Assembly (NCBI GenBank): GCA_023488455.1
Contig: JAMDDV010000018.1
Location: forward strand, 29,598 to 93,597
DNA: 64,000 nt
DNA from: Actinomycetota bacterium
GTDB taxonomy: Bacteria > Actinomycetota > Humimicrobiia > Hakubellales > JAMDDV01
Direction: 5' to 3'
Each line of letters starts with the position of its first letter. The first letter of the stretch is position 1. The notes beneath the pieces are model-generated. The model saw nothing but the letters and a program-made list of their open reading frames with translations, ran no database searches and had not been told where the DNA came from. Of this stretch, positions 57,284 through 64,000 are shown in pieces. The position numbers were made by a program, and so were the translations under genes.

Positions 57284-57318
57284 CCCCCTTACCTCTGATC
57301 AACGCAGGGATAAGGGGG
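57284..57318 (-). terminator. rho-independent terminator of fdhD
   Basis: CCCCCTTA (57284-57291) pairs with TAAGGGGG (57311-57318) around a 19-base loop. Read on the minus strand it follows fdhD by about 57 bases and is succeeded by ACGTTTTTGG, a short U-tract. It separates fdhD from the fur-led operon, so the latter needs its own promoter. Confidence 0.7.
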
Positions 57319-57375
57319 TTGATTAATTTTAGTTAAAATTGAAACCGCTGTCTATTGAATTCTAAACTAATTCTG

Positions 57376-58176
57376 TCACTCTTTGCTGCGAATTCTTTGA
57401 TTACCGGTATATATATTTGCCCTGCTGCCCCGCGCAAAACCCACCAATGTTAAATTAAACTTACGCGCAATCTCACAGGCAAATGAGGTAGGCATCAACA
57501 TCGAAATCAGAATAGGTATCCCACATCTAACAGCTTTAATCGCGATATCGGAGCTAATCCTGCCAGTTAAAAACACGGCCCTATCTCTCAAGTTCACAGA
57601 ATTAATATAACTGCATCCAATGAGCTTATCAAAAGCGTTATGCCTGCCGATATCCTCAAACGTATTTAAAAGCCCGTGCTCATCATTAACCAGAGATGCT
57701 GAATGAGTACCTCCAGTCATCGAATGATAATACTGGGAATCCTTAAGCACAGAATAAGCATGATGGATGGTATTTGTAGAAATGCTGACCTCTGACTCCA
57801 CCGCTTCCAAAAATTTGTCCAGATATTTAATATCCTGCCTGCCGCATCCCGCCCTAATTACCAGCATTTCAGAGAGGTCGAACTCGCCTGCCAGGCTTAA
57901 TGCTTTTATACGAACACATTTGACTGGATCTTTTTCCACTGTTTTTACTTCTAAGATGCCCTCATATCCTTTGATATAACCCTCGGATATGCAGAACCCA
58001 ACAGCCAGTTCGGCTTCATCACCAGGAAGTCGCATCAAAGCCGCGATGGGCTGGCCGTTCACCTCGATCCGCAGCGGCTCCTCCACGATGACCAGGTCGG
58101 TGCCCGATGTCCGCACTCCCTTTTTTAAATATTCTACTTCCCACGGCACTATCCAGTTGAAATCGCTCATGACCAT
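57376..58176 (-). CDS. fdhD: formate dehydrogenase accessory sulfurtransferase
   Basis: 266 residues. EEPLRIEVNGQPIAALMRLPGDEAELAVGF, then RAGCGRQ, GGTHSASL, EDIGRHNAFDKLIG and TGRISSDIAIKAVRCGIPILIS are FdhD signatures. The essential first Cys of the usual CGxCG loop is present (Cys111) but the second is Gln (CGRQ). FdhD carries sulfur from IscS-type desulfurases to the Mo/W-bis-MGD cofactor, needed for the cys-type formate dehydrogenase encoded at 41240-43933. It lies beyond the fur-led operon and is separated from it by a terminator. No ribosome-binding site is obvious. Confidence 0.95.
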   Translation of the reverse strand: MVMSDFNWIVPWEVEYLKKGVRTSGTDLVIVEEPLRIEVNGQPIAALMRLPGDEAELAVGFCISEGYIKGYEGILEVKTVEKDPVKCVRIKALSLAGEFDLSEMLVIRAGCGRQDIKYLDKFLEAVESEVSISTNTIHHAYSVLKDSQYYHSMTGGTHSASLVNDEHGLLNTFEDIGRHNAFDKLIGCSYINSVNLRDRAVFLTGRISSDIAIKAVRCGIPILISMLMPTSFACEIARKFNLTLVGFARGSRANIYTGNQRIRSKE

Positions 58177-58258
58177 ATAATTAAAAAGTATTTACAACAG
58201 GTTTAATATACTAAAATGGACTTAAATTTAAAACATCCAGATGGAGGAAAACTCAACA

Positions 58259-59377
58259 ATGAAACCTGATTTCCAGAGGATAGCATACAACGTGATCAAT
58301 ACCAATATGCGGGTGAAAAAAGGCGAAAGCGTCCTGATCGATACCAGACTGGACAACGCATTCTTCGGCGAACTCCTGGCGGTCGAGTGCAAAAAAATCG
58401 GCGCCGACCCCATCCACTGTGTATTTGGTGACAACCTGCTCCTGCAGGCAGCCCTGCACAGCAATCTAAAAGACCTGAAAATTCCATCAAAAATTCATAA
58501 GGCAGTCCTCAAAAGTGCAGATGTCCTCATAAACTGTTACCTGGAGAGAGAAAACCCAAAACTTTTCGCTGACCTCGAGCCTGCCAGGACAGTGGGTATG
58601 AGAAACTATTCAAAAAATAGATGGGAAAGGATCGATAAGGGAAACTGCAGATGGCTTGGCATAGGTTTTCCAACAATAGCACAGTCGAAATACTTCAATT
58701 TCAACTTTGAGGAGTTCTCAGAAATGTTCTGGTCAGCTGTGGATATCGATTACGAGAAGCTATCAAAGCAGGCCTTCAAGATCGCCGATCTCATAAAGCA
58801 AAAGAAGGAGATCAAGATAATGACGCGCAAGGGCACAAACCTCATCGGGAACTGCGGAGATCGCCAGATCTTCTGTGACGACGGGATATTTTCGGACGAG
58901 GACATAGCCATGGGTGCGACGCTTTTGAACATACCAACTGGTGAGGTCTACTTCGCTCCAGAAGAGCCAACCTTCAGTGGAACCGCCGTCTTTGACCTGG
59001 TCATGCGCGAGGGGACCAGGATCGAGGACCTCGAACTGTATTTCAACGAGGGCCGTGCCCAGGCAATATCGGCTAAAAAAGGTCTGGATGACTACCACAG
59101 GATAATGCATGGTGCTAGCGGAGACAAGGATGTGATCGCCGAGATCGGAATAGGGCTCAATCCCTTGATAACCAAGATGACTGGCTACATGCTGACCGAT
59201 GAAAAGATAATCGGCACAGCACATCTTGGCATCGGTAACAACATCACGATGGGCGGGAAAAACCGTTCGGATATCCACTGGGACATGATAATCGACAGAC
59301 CCACGATACTCGCTAGCGATGAGCTCCTCATGAAGGACGGCGAATTCGCCGCCGAATACCAACTGAACAACATTTAA
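58259..59377 (+). CDS. M29-family aminopeptidase
   Basis: 372 residues from the ATG at 58259 (GGAGG about 11 bases before it); an ATG at 58241 is possible. Signatures of the thermophilic aminopeptidase family are NIPTGEVYFAPEE (metal-binding Glu), EIGIGLNP, EKIIGTAHLGIGNN and SDIHWDMI (His/Asp ligands). The family uses two divalent metals and releases N-terminal residues in the cytoplasm. Divergent from fdhD; followed by an AbrB-like gene. Housekeeping peptide turnover is likely. Confidence 0.92.
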   Translation: MKPDFQRIAYNVINTNMRVKKGESVLIDTRLDNAFFGELLAVECKKIGADPIHCVFGDNLLLQAALHSNLKDLKIPSKIHKAVLKSADVLINCYLERENPKLFADLEPARTVGMRNYSKNRWERIDKGNCRWLGIGFPTIAQSKYFNFNFEEFSEMFWSAVDIDYEKLSKQAFKIADLIKQKKEIKIMTRKGTNLIGNCGDRQIFCDDGIFSDEDIAMGATLLNIPTGEVYFAPEEPTFSGTAVFDLVMREGTRIEDLELYFNEGRAQAISAKKGLDDYHRIMHGASGDKDVIAEIGIGLNPLITKMTGYMLTDEKIIGTAHLGIGNNITMGGKNRSDIHWDMIIDRPTILASDELLMKDGEFAAEYQLNNI

Positions 59378-59440
59378 TAAATTTCAAGTTCGTTTTCTTA
59401 TATTATAATGATACGAGATCTATAAAAAGGCGATGCACAG

Positions 59441-59731
59441 GTAACTAAACAAGAAAGATCGATTACCAAAATTGTAAAACCTCTATCCAAAGGCAGGATC
59501 ACTATACCCGTAGAGTTTTGCCAAAAATTGAAGATTGGCGAAGATACCCTTCTCGACCTTACTCTTATGGACAATAAAATATATATCACACCTTTAGCTC
59601 TCAGCGACAAAAGTGAAAAGGGTATAAGGAACTATACAAATACTGAAATCACCGAGTTCCTGCTTGAAGATAAGATTGACCAAAAGACTGAAAAGGTCAT
59701 AAGAAAGCTCCTCGCACAAGAAAATCTTTAA
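59441..59731 (+). CDS. AbrB/SpoVT-like DNA-binding protein, start unclear
   Basis: About 96 residues. The frame KIVKPLSKGRITIPVEFCQKLKIGEDTLLDLTLMDNKIYITPL is a swapped-hairpin AbrB/MazE domain (KG-ITIP--F---L-I--). Translation from the only ATG (59528) would remove half of it. Upstream in frame there is no ATG, GTG or TTG back to the stop at 59423; GTA 59441 or ATT 59462 are the only near-starts, and an ATG at 59433 is one base out of frame. Either a noncanonical start or a small indel. It could be a regulator or antitoxin; no toxin is adjacent on the same strand. Confidence 0.6.
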   Translation, partial: VTKQERSITKIVKPLSKGRITIPVEFCQKLKIGEDTLLDLTLMDNKIYITPLALSDKSEKGIRNYTNTEITEFLLEDKIDQKTEKVIRKLLAQENL

Positions 59732-59959
59732 TAAATATTGGGAAAATAGAACTTTATTGGATCGCAAACACTTCAGACCAAAACCATTAAACTATCAAAC
59801 CTGCCTTCAACTACTATAGCTCTCAAGTGTTTGAATTTAAATACAATCTAAGTTGTAAATTAAAAAGAGGTTATCAATATTGATAGAAGCATATAGCCAA
59901 TTTAGCAACAAACATTATTAATCAAATAACCTTATATATGAAGTCTTATTTAACATATT
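59732..59959. other. AT-rich convergent spacer
   Basis: CAAACACTT (59765-59773) and AAGTGTTTG (59825-59833) are inverted but separated by a 51-base loop. Nothing else supportable is seen; it separates the AbrB-like gene from the oppositely oriented PIN gene. Confidence 0.25.
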
Positions 59960-60418
59960 CTATATTTTATTTAAATTAACCACGTCGACAGTAAACATCA
60001 ACGCAAAATTAGCGAGGTCATCATCCGCGGTTATAAGAGTAAGGTCAGAGTAAACGTCTTTAGTTATTAGAAACCCAGCCAATTGCAAAATATCAATAGC
60101 AGATTTGAGATATCCTATGTCTAAAATTTCTCTTGATTTGATTAATATCTCATCTGTTAAAGCAATTCTTTTAGCAAGAAGAAGATCTGAGGCGAAAGAA
60201 GCATTTAATCTATTGAATTCAGCTTCAGTGATGCTCCGCTCATTATGCTGAGGGTATTTGTAAAGCCTATAAAGAACCTTTAAGATTTCACAGAAGGTAA
60301 TGCTTAAATAAAAAAGTCGATTGTTGCCTAGAAATAATTTATCTAAGAAATCAGATCCAGGCTCTCTTGCATATCTCTTAGTGAAAGCACTAGATTCCAG
60401 GTAATAATCATCATTCAT
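59960..60418 (-). CDS. PIN-domain protein, VapC-like
   Basis: 152 residues. YYLESSAFTKRYAREPGSDFLD is the PIN start (D-SA--K-Y--E-GS), although the first acid is Glu rather than Asp; later LTDEILIKSREILD and LITADDDLANFA supply the remaining acidic residues. PIN toxins cut RNA with Mg2+. It overlaps by eight bases a 116-residue gene that could be its antitoxin, and the two follow a Clp-fold protease gene. Confidence 0.72.
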   Translation of the reverse strand: MNDDYYLESSAFTKRYAREPGSDFLDKLFLGNNRLFYLSITFCEILKVLYRLYKYPQHNERSITEAEFNRLNASFASDLLLAKRIALTDEILIKSREILDIGYLKSAIDILQLAGFLITKDVYSDLTLITADDDLANFALMFTVDVVNLNKI

Positions 60419-60761
60419 CGTGCCTGTCTTCTAAAAGAATCTTTGTAAGCGATGGTAATTTATCAGTTATTTTCCTGACTTCTTCGATTGAGGTTATATT
60501 CGCTGTTGCCTTTTGAAGATATGTATTTAAATCGAGACTACCATAATCGGTATCGGTCAATCTTTTTGATAGCTTTATTTCTTCAGGCTTTTCTTCAGTC
60601 TTTATTATTAGGATCCTACTACCCCATTCATCTGCAGTCGGAAAACGTTTAGAGGGTAAGATATTATCAATGCCAACAATATTTACTAAGGCATAGGATG
60701 ATTTAATAGATTCGTATTCCTGTTGATATGTGTAAATATCTTTATCTACTATAATTTTCAT
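60411..60761 (-). CDS. hypothetical protein between the protease and PIN genes
   Basis: 116 residues, mixed charged sequence, no membrane segment. YALVNIVGIDNILPSKRFPTADEWGSRILIIKTEE and a helical C-terminus ITSIEEVRKITDKLPSLTKILLEDRH stand out. It starts two bases after the protease stop and overlaps the PIN gene by eight bases. By position it could be an antitoxin or an adaptor, but I recognise no domain. Confidence 0.6.
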   Translation of the reverse strand: MKIIVDKDIYTYQQEYESIKSSYALVNIVGIDNILPSKRFPTADEWGSRILIIKTEEKPEEIKLSKRLTDTDYGSLDLNTYLQKATANITSIEEVRKITDKLPSLTKILLEDRHDE

Positions 60762-60762
60762 A

Positions 60763-61746
60763 TTAGATCACCGTTACCCATCTTTGGGAATCGATGTTTA
60801 TATCGACCGCTGGTTTATTATCTCTAATAATACGTTTAGCTTTCCCACTAAAAATAAACTGGTCAGATAAACCCACACTTTCTATGTAAGCCCCTGAATA
60901 TTTTATATCTGCTGATTCCTTATCTGAGCCAAGCAATTCCAAAGGATGAAACGGAATATCCAGCTTCATATCATCAGCATAAGAAGTATATAGTTCCCAC
61001 ATAATTTTGTCTAAGTAACTATCCGCCTTATCAATTTTTAGCCCTAATTTATCAGCCTCATCTCTTGTTATTGGATAGCCATGTACACAGATATCTCCAG
61101 TTAATTCGCTTATAATTCTTTTTATCTTTTCTGAATCTTTATTTTTATCCATATGCATCTCAAGTAATCTTTCAGTCAAAATTTTAGTCATTCTAAAAGC
61201 CCTATAAACGTTCCCTAATGAAAGAGGATGCATTTTGTCTGCCAATTGTTTAAAGACCTCAATCATTTGTTCGTCCTTTACTCCAGCCTTTTCTTTTGCG
61301 AGCATGAAATAAGAATTAAGATCCTCAACGCTTACTTCCAAAACTTGTTTTTGGTTGTCAGGATTTCTTGGATTAAAAGGGTGTCCAGTTGTTGGATCAA
61401 CAGGGCTTAATTCTCCTAATTTTCCCATAACAATATTATCAGCACCTATAGATAAAAGCGTTCCTGCGCTATGTGCTCTAAATGGAACTATCACCTCGAA
61501 TTTATTGGAATGACTTCTAATTAATTTCACTAATCTTATAGGGGTCATCATATCGCCACCACTAGTAAAGAGAAATACACTTATTTTTTCCTGTTTACCC
61601 ATTTTTTCTAGATGGCGGTTAAATATGGGTGTTACATCAGCTCCAATTTTCGTAGCGAAAGGTTGCCTATCGCCAGTGATATAAGTTATAACTCTAGAGG
61701 TTCTTGTTCCCTCTAATTGTTTTATTAAATCGTTTTTGATAACCAT
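60763..61746 (-). CDS. ClpP/crotonase-fold serine peptidase homologue (SDH_protease type)
   Basis: 327 residues. VFLFTSGGDMMTPIRLVKLIR, then PFRAHSAGTLLSIGADNIVMGKLGELSPVDP is the pattern of the 'serine dehydrogenase proteinase' family (TGG--A--I---, AMSGGT-IALAAD-I-M---A-LGPVDPQ). The Ser in HSAGT is the likely nucleophile. No transmembrane segment, so it is cytosolic, unlike SppA. A helical C-terminal part follows. First of three tightly packed genes with an unknown small protein and a PIN nuclease. Confidence 0.78.
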   Translation of the reverse strand: MVIKNDLIKQLEGTRTSRVITYITGDRQPFATKIGADVTPIFNRHLEKMGKQEKISVFLFTSGGDMMTPIRLVKLIRSHSNKFEVIVPFRAHSAGTLLSIGADNIVMGKLGELSPVDPTTGHPFNPRNPDNQKQVLEVSVEDLNSYFMLAKEKAGVKDEQMIEVFKQLADKMHPLSLGNVYRAFRMTKILTERLLEMHMDKNKDSEKIKRIISELTGDICVHGYPITRDEADKLGLKIDKADSYLDKIMWELYTSYADDMKLDIPFHPLELLGSDKESADIKYSGAYIESVGLSDQFIFSGKAKRIIRDNKPAVDINIDSQRWVTVI

Positions 61747-61834
61747 AAAGTTTTAATTTTTTAACAATTTACCTTAAGGCAAAATTATAACACTATAAGT
61801 AAAGATTTGCTTTTGCACAGAAAGCTAGAGGGTA

Positions 61835-61990
61835 TTAGATCAACCCACTTTCGCTGAATGGGAAGCTGGATTCTTTTGAAATAACGATGTGATCTACGTC
61901 TTTAATTCCAAGGACCTTCTAGGAACTCTTACTATTTTTCTTATTGAGTAACTTGTTCTTTAAGTTTTTAATGTCTACCCATTCCTCCAT
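61835..61990 (-). pseudogene. RadC-like remnant
   Basis: In one minus-strand frame a short open stretch (ATG 61990, MEEWVDIKNLKNK...) ends in TAG at 61919-61921. The same frame continues with KVLGIKDVDHIVIS...SFPFSESGLI and a stop at 61835. The second part matches the RadC JAB-domain C-terminus (LGI--LDHI-I----SF-E-G-L), including the metal-site Asp-His. Only the last 27 residues are recognisable; the front is lost. Confidence 0.42.
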
Positions 61991-62013
61991 TCATAACATA
62001 TTGGCGACTTCCT

Positions 62014-62433
62014 TCATGTTCTTTTGTCGCCCTCTATGAGAGTAATACCTAAGGATTTGAAATGACGATCAAAACAGAAGGCTTTCTCAATATCAAGGCT
62101 TTCCATAAGTGCCAGATCAACACAATCAAAAAAGCTTAAGTCCCTTGGCTCCTTGTTTTCTAAAAAGATTTCCAATCCTCGGTTGTGGATCTCTTCGTCT
62201 ATCCAGGCAACCTGGATGCCATTCTTTCGAATTTCTTCTATAAAAGTCTGAGCAGTTTGGAAACCAAGTTTGCTGCGGATGACTGTGTAAGCTTCGGCTA
62301 AAGTGTAGTTTGAGGTTATAAGAGCTTCGTTGGTCTTGGCTAGAGTTTTGGAGATTGATAAAGCTTCCTTGTGAAGGTCATCTTTTTTGTTTAGAAGAGC
62401 ATAGAAGGCGCTGGCATCGACAAAGACGCTCAT
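62014..62433 (-). CDS. vapC: VapC-type PIN toxin
   Basis: 139 residues. SVFVDASAFYALLNKKDDLHKEAL carries the first catalytic Asp; NYTLAEAYTVI the Glu; and RDLSFFDCVDLALMESLDIEKAFCFDRHF the C-terminal acids (SFFD-VDLALM, FD-HF). Complete PIN site, so it should be an active ribonuclease kept in check by VapB, encoded three bases upstream. No overlap with neighbours downstream. Confidence 0.9.
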   Translation of the reverse strand: MSVFVDASAFYALLNKKDDLHKEALSISKTLAKTNEALITSNYTLAEAYTVIRSKLGFQTAQTFIEEIRKNGIQVAWIDEEIHNRGLEIFLENKEPRDLSFFDCVDLALMESLDIEKAFCFDRHFKSLGITLIEGDKRT

Positions 62434-62436
62434 AAG

Positions 62437-62685
62437 TTAAATATCCTCTAGGAGGTAATCTTCTCCTCTGGTTGAAAGGTCTGCCGGTCCTTCTGCAGCA
62501 AAGCGAGACAGACGTAAAAGAAGCTCAGCTCCTCTTTTTGCTTCCTTCATCCTCCTTAAGTTTAGCTCTCTGGCTAAAAGCTCTCTTACCAGATCAGAAA
62601 CAGCTCGCTTTTCCTTGGCTGCTTCCTTCGCCAAGGCATCATAAAGGTCATTTTCGATATATAGCTGGGTTCTCTTCATAGGCAT
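62437..62685 (-). CDS. vapB: VapB-type antitoxin (ribbon-helix-helix)
   Basis: About 82 residues from ATG 62685; AGGTGA stands five bases ahead, and the ATG at 62718 lies inside the operator so is not the start. KRTQLYIENDLYDALAKEAAKEKRAVSDLVRELLARELN is a typical RHH fold (strand, two helices). The C-terminal tail (LLRLSRF...GEDYLLED) would bind VapC. It is cotranscribed with vapC. Confidence 0.85.
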   Translation of the reverse strand: MPMKRTQLYIENDLYDALAKEAAKEKRAVSDLVRELLARELNLRRMKEAKRGAELLLRLSRFAAEGPADLSTRGEDYLLEDI

Positions 62686-62697
62686 CATGGTCACCTC

Positions 62698-62719
62698 AAT
62701 GATGTATACATACATCATT
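62698..62719. promoter_or_regulatory. vapBC operator palindrome
   Basis: AATGATGTAT and ATACATCATT form perfect ten-base inverted arms around AC (22 bases). It lies directly upstream of the vapB ribosome-binding site, where RHH antitoxins bind to repress their own operon. Confidence 0.75.
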
Positions 62720-62775
62720 TAATAGAGTTTGTCAAGAGGCACCGTTTTCCTCTAAAAGTAGAAACATCAGTTCTA

Positions 62776-63423
62776 TCACTCACTAACCTGAAACGATCTC
62801 CCTTCGTCCAGGGTAACAACATGCTTACCAAACCTTGAGATTAGCTTCCCAGCTAAAATTCGAACTGTCTCAGGAAAACTTTTACTGTATTGTAAGAATT
62901 TATTCTTTTTCAAACCAACCAGTGACCACTCACTCATATCGTTTGAAGCCTTTCCCTTACTCATCATATAAAGCTGATCGAGTATTGCTTTCTCTGGCTC
63001 TGCAATATAAATACCTTTATCTAATTTGTATCCAAAAAAGTATTTTTTCTTAAGCTGTCTGTACTTCACTTCTCTTTCTGCTAGCAGAATTTTTTTTGAG
63101 CGCCTGGTGGTAGCAAATGTCATCGTATATGGAATTTGACTTAATATTCCATATCTCGATAACGCTGATTCAAATGAGATATAGGATGGGTAATAAAGTT
63201 CATTGGCTGCCCTCTCTAGCTCAAGACCTTGAAATTCAGGCTGATAAACTCCCCTCTTAAGCCTAATAAGCACCCCATCTTTAACCAGTCTGTTGAGCGT
63301 GACATATAGACTGTCTCTTTGCATTCTCAAGATTTTCTCCAGATCAGCTAAAGTGAAGTAAGGTTTGTTAAAGCTTCTTAATGTCTGTATGAATTCAATA
63401 TCGCTCATTTCCCTTGTAACCAT
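62776..63423 (-). CDS. AbiEi-like antitoxin (type IV family)
   Basis: 215 residues. The N-terminal winged helix (YFTLADLEKILRMQRDSLYVTLNRLVKDGVLIRLKRGVYQ) is the AbiEi/transcriptional-regulator domain. The rest (YYPSYISFESALSRYGILSQIP, EPEKAILDQLYMM) matches AbiEi C-terminal sequences. It overlaps by 19 bases a broken AbiEii gene that lies before it; the usual order is AbiEi then AbiEii. The antitoxin frame is intact even though the toxin is not. Confidence 0.8.
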   Translation of the reverse strand: MVTREMSDIEFIQTLRSFNKPYFTLADLEKILRMQRDSLYVTLNRLVKDGVLIRLKRGVYQPEFQGLELERAANELYYPSYISFESALSRYGILSQIPYTMTFATTRRSKKILLAEREVKYRQLKKKYFFGYKLDKGIYIAEPEKAILDQLYMMSKGKASNDMSEWSLVGLKKNKFLQYSKSFPETVRILAGKLISRFGKHVVTLDEGRSFQVSE

Positions 63424-63855
63424 TGCTCTACCAACCTTTTGTCTTTCTCAGGCAAGAACTTAAATAGCTCACGCCTGACTATTTCTGTATCCTGGTTGCC
63501 AAAGTCCATTGAGGTGGACTTCCCAAGCTTCTGAGCAACGAACCATAAGTCAAATATATCCCTTATCCTTGGCGGCTGGATGGTTAGCTTTTCCTGCTCG
63601 ATGCGCTCTAAACTTGTCACTTGAGCCAGCACTGTAAGGTTAGTCACCTTACTACTTAAGGCTAAGAGCTTGAAATCAACATCCATCTTCCAGTCCACCG
63701 GACGAACCGAAGCTTCAAGCTTAATCGGAAATACCTGAGCAAGGAAATCCTGTCTTACGCGGAACAGGGCAAAATAAGTGTAGTACTTCTGCACTATCTC
63801 AATCTTGAGAAATACCGAGGCTCTTTTGTAAACTGTCTGCCAATTGCTTGTTCAT
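63405..63855 (-). pseudogene. AbiEii-type nucleotidyltransferase toxin, frameshifted and internally deleted
   Basis: An ATG at 63855 opens NKQLADSLQKSLGISQD and stops; the shifted frame continues as EIVQKYYTYFALFRVRQDFLAQ and ends with PPRIRDIFDLWFVAQ...EIVRREL. Front and rear match AbiEii (GIS---IV--YY; the R-x-RD--DL motif near the C-terminus). The nucleotidyltransferase core with GG-T-L and D-x-D is absent, so a central piece has been lost in addition to the frameshift. Inactive. Confidence 0.72.
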
Positions 63856-63907
63856 AGAAACTTAATAAAGTTGGGAAGCATCTCCAATTCCGTGATTGAT
63901 TGGTAAA

Positions 63908-63961
63908 GGCTCACCTGATACTGTGTTAATTAGATACAAACAATACAGTAGGGGGTGAGCC
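63908..63961. repeat. imperfect inverted repeat abutting an ATG
   Basis: GGCTCACC (63908-63915) and GGTGAGCC (63954-63961) are exact inverted arms; inside them TACTGT and ACAGTA pair again. The right arm includes a GGGGGTGAG ribosome-binding site and touches the ATG at 63962. It could be the end of a mobile element or a hairpin that hides the ribosome site. Confidence 0.5.
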
Positions 63962-64000
63962 ATGAAGGAGATTAAGCTATCCTTCGATCTAAGTATAGTA
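63962..64000 (+). CDS. start of an unidentified gene (cut by window edge)
   Basis: ATG at 63962 preceded by GGGGGTGAGCC. Only 13 residues (KEIKLSFDLSIV after Met) are visible. Strong ribosome site and the flanking inverted repeat make a real gene, perhaps a transposase, plausible; identity cannot be given. Confidence 0.4.
   Translation, partial: MKEIKLSFDLSIV

Noticed and set aside
59765..59833. CAAACACTT/AAGTGTTTG as a terminator
   Set aside because: The loop is 51 bases and no U-tract follows, so a stable terminator is unlikely.

Overview
The window looks like a chromosomal segment of a strictly anaerobic, acetogenic bacterium. It carries nearly the whole Wood-Ljungdahl (reductive acetyl-CoA) pathway: a formate dehydrogenase, formyl-THF synthetase (fhs), FolD, the corrinoid methyltransferase AcsE, both corrinoid iron-sulfur protein subunits (AcsC/AcsD), CO dehydrogenase, acetyl-CoA synthase, a CooC-type Ni-insertion ATPase and a corrinoid reductive activator. 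Methylene-THF reductase is the one enzymatic step not seen. The LCP-family cell-envelope protein, GatCAB, moderate to low G+C and frequent TTG starts fit a Gram-positive-type lineage (Actinobacteriota/Firmicutes, or possibly Chloroflexi). I cannot assign a genus from sequence alone. No tRNA, rRNA or CRISPR array was recognised.

Layout. (1) 1-11.9 kb, minus strand: one tightly packed amino-acid operon running NifV/Re-citrate-synthase-like enzyme, aconitase-family large and small subunits, an isocitrate-dehydrogenase-like enzyme, ilvD, ilvB, ilvN, a class V aminotransferase, serA, a histidine phosphatase and leuA (cut by the window edge). It appears to combine a 2-oxoacid chain-extension module, branched-chain synthesis without ilvC, and a complete phosphorylated serine route. 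(2) 12.1-13.9 kb: small membrane and coiled-coil proteins and a divergent PlsY-like protein without a canonical start codon. (3) about 13.9-25.6 kb: an accessory island, very AT-rich from about 14.9 kb on, carrying mostly nuclease, ATPase and uncharacterised genes. These include a PD-(D/E)XK protein, a HicB-like fragment next to an unknown protein, a frameshifted small gene, DUF4177, a GIY-YIG-like protein with a DUF6884-like partner, a RadA paralogue with an HNH protein, and a YhaN/YhaO-like pair with a TerB-N protein. (4) 25.6-37.5 kb: housekeeping genes (acsE-ligA-CPBP protease-gatCAB, LCP, rarA, purC). (5) 37.7-43.9 kb, plus strand: a three-gene NAD(P)-linked formate dehydrogenase whose middle subunit fuses NuoF to a GltD-type NADPH oxidoreductase. 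(6) 43.9-57.2 kb, minus strand: fur-like regulator, activator, cooC, acsD, cooS, acsB, acsC, fhs, folD, lipA. (7) 57.4-59.7 kb: fdhD, an M29 aminopeptidase and an AbrB-like protein. (8) 60-64 kb: toxin-antitoxin-like and decaying genes (PIN/unknown/Clp-fold protease trio, RadC remnant, VapBC with a clear operator, AbiEi with a broken AbiEii).

How it fits together: formate made by the dehydrogenase enters the THF branch through Fhs and FolD. AcsE moves the methyl group to AcsCD, and CooS/AcsB condense it with CO and CoA. CooC and the activator mature or reactivate the complex, and FdhD serves the formate dehydrogenase. A Fur/PerR-family gene heads the cluster and has a perfect 22-bp palindrome just before its ribosome-binding site. 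A related 18/22 copy lies before cooS, suggesting metal- or redox-responsive control of the carbonyl branch. The least described parts are the AT-rich island, the three-gene protease/PIN cassette, and the NuoF-GltD fusion.
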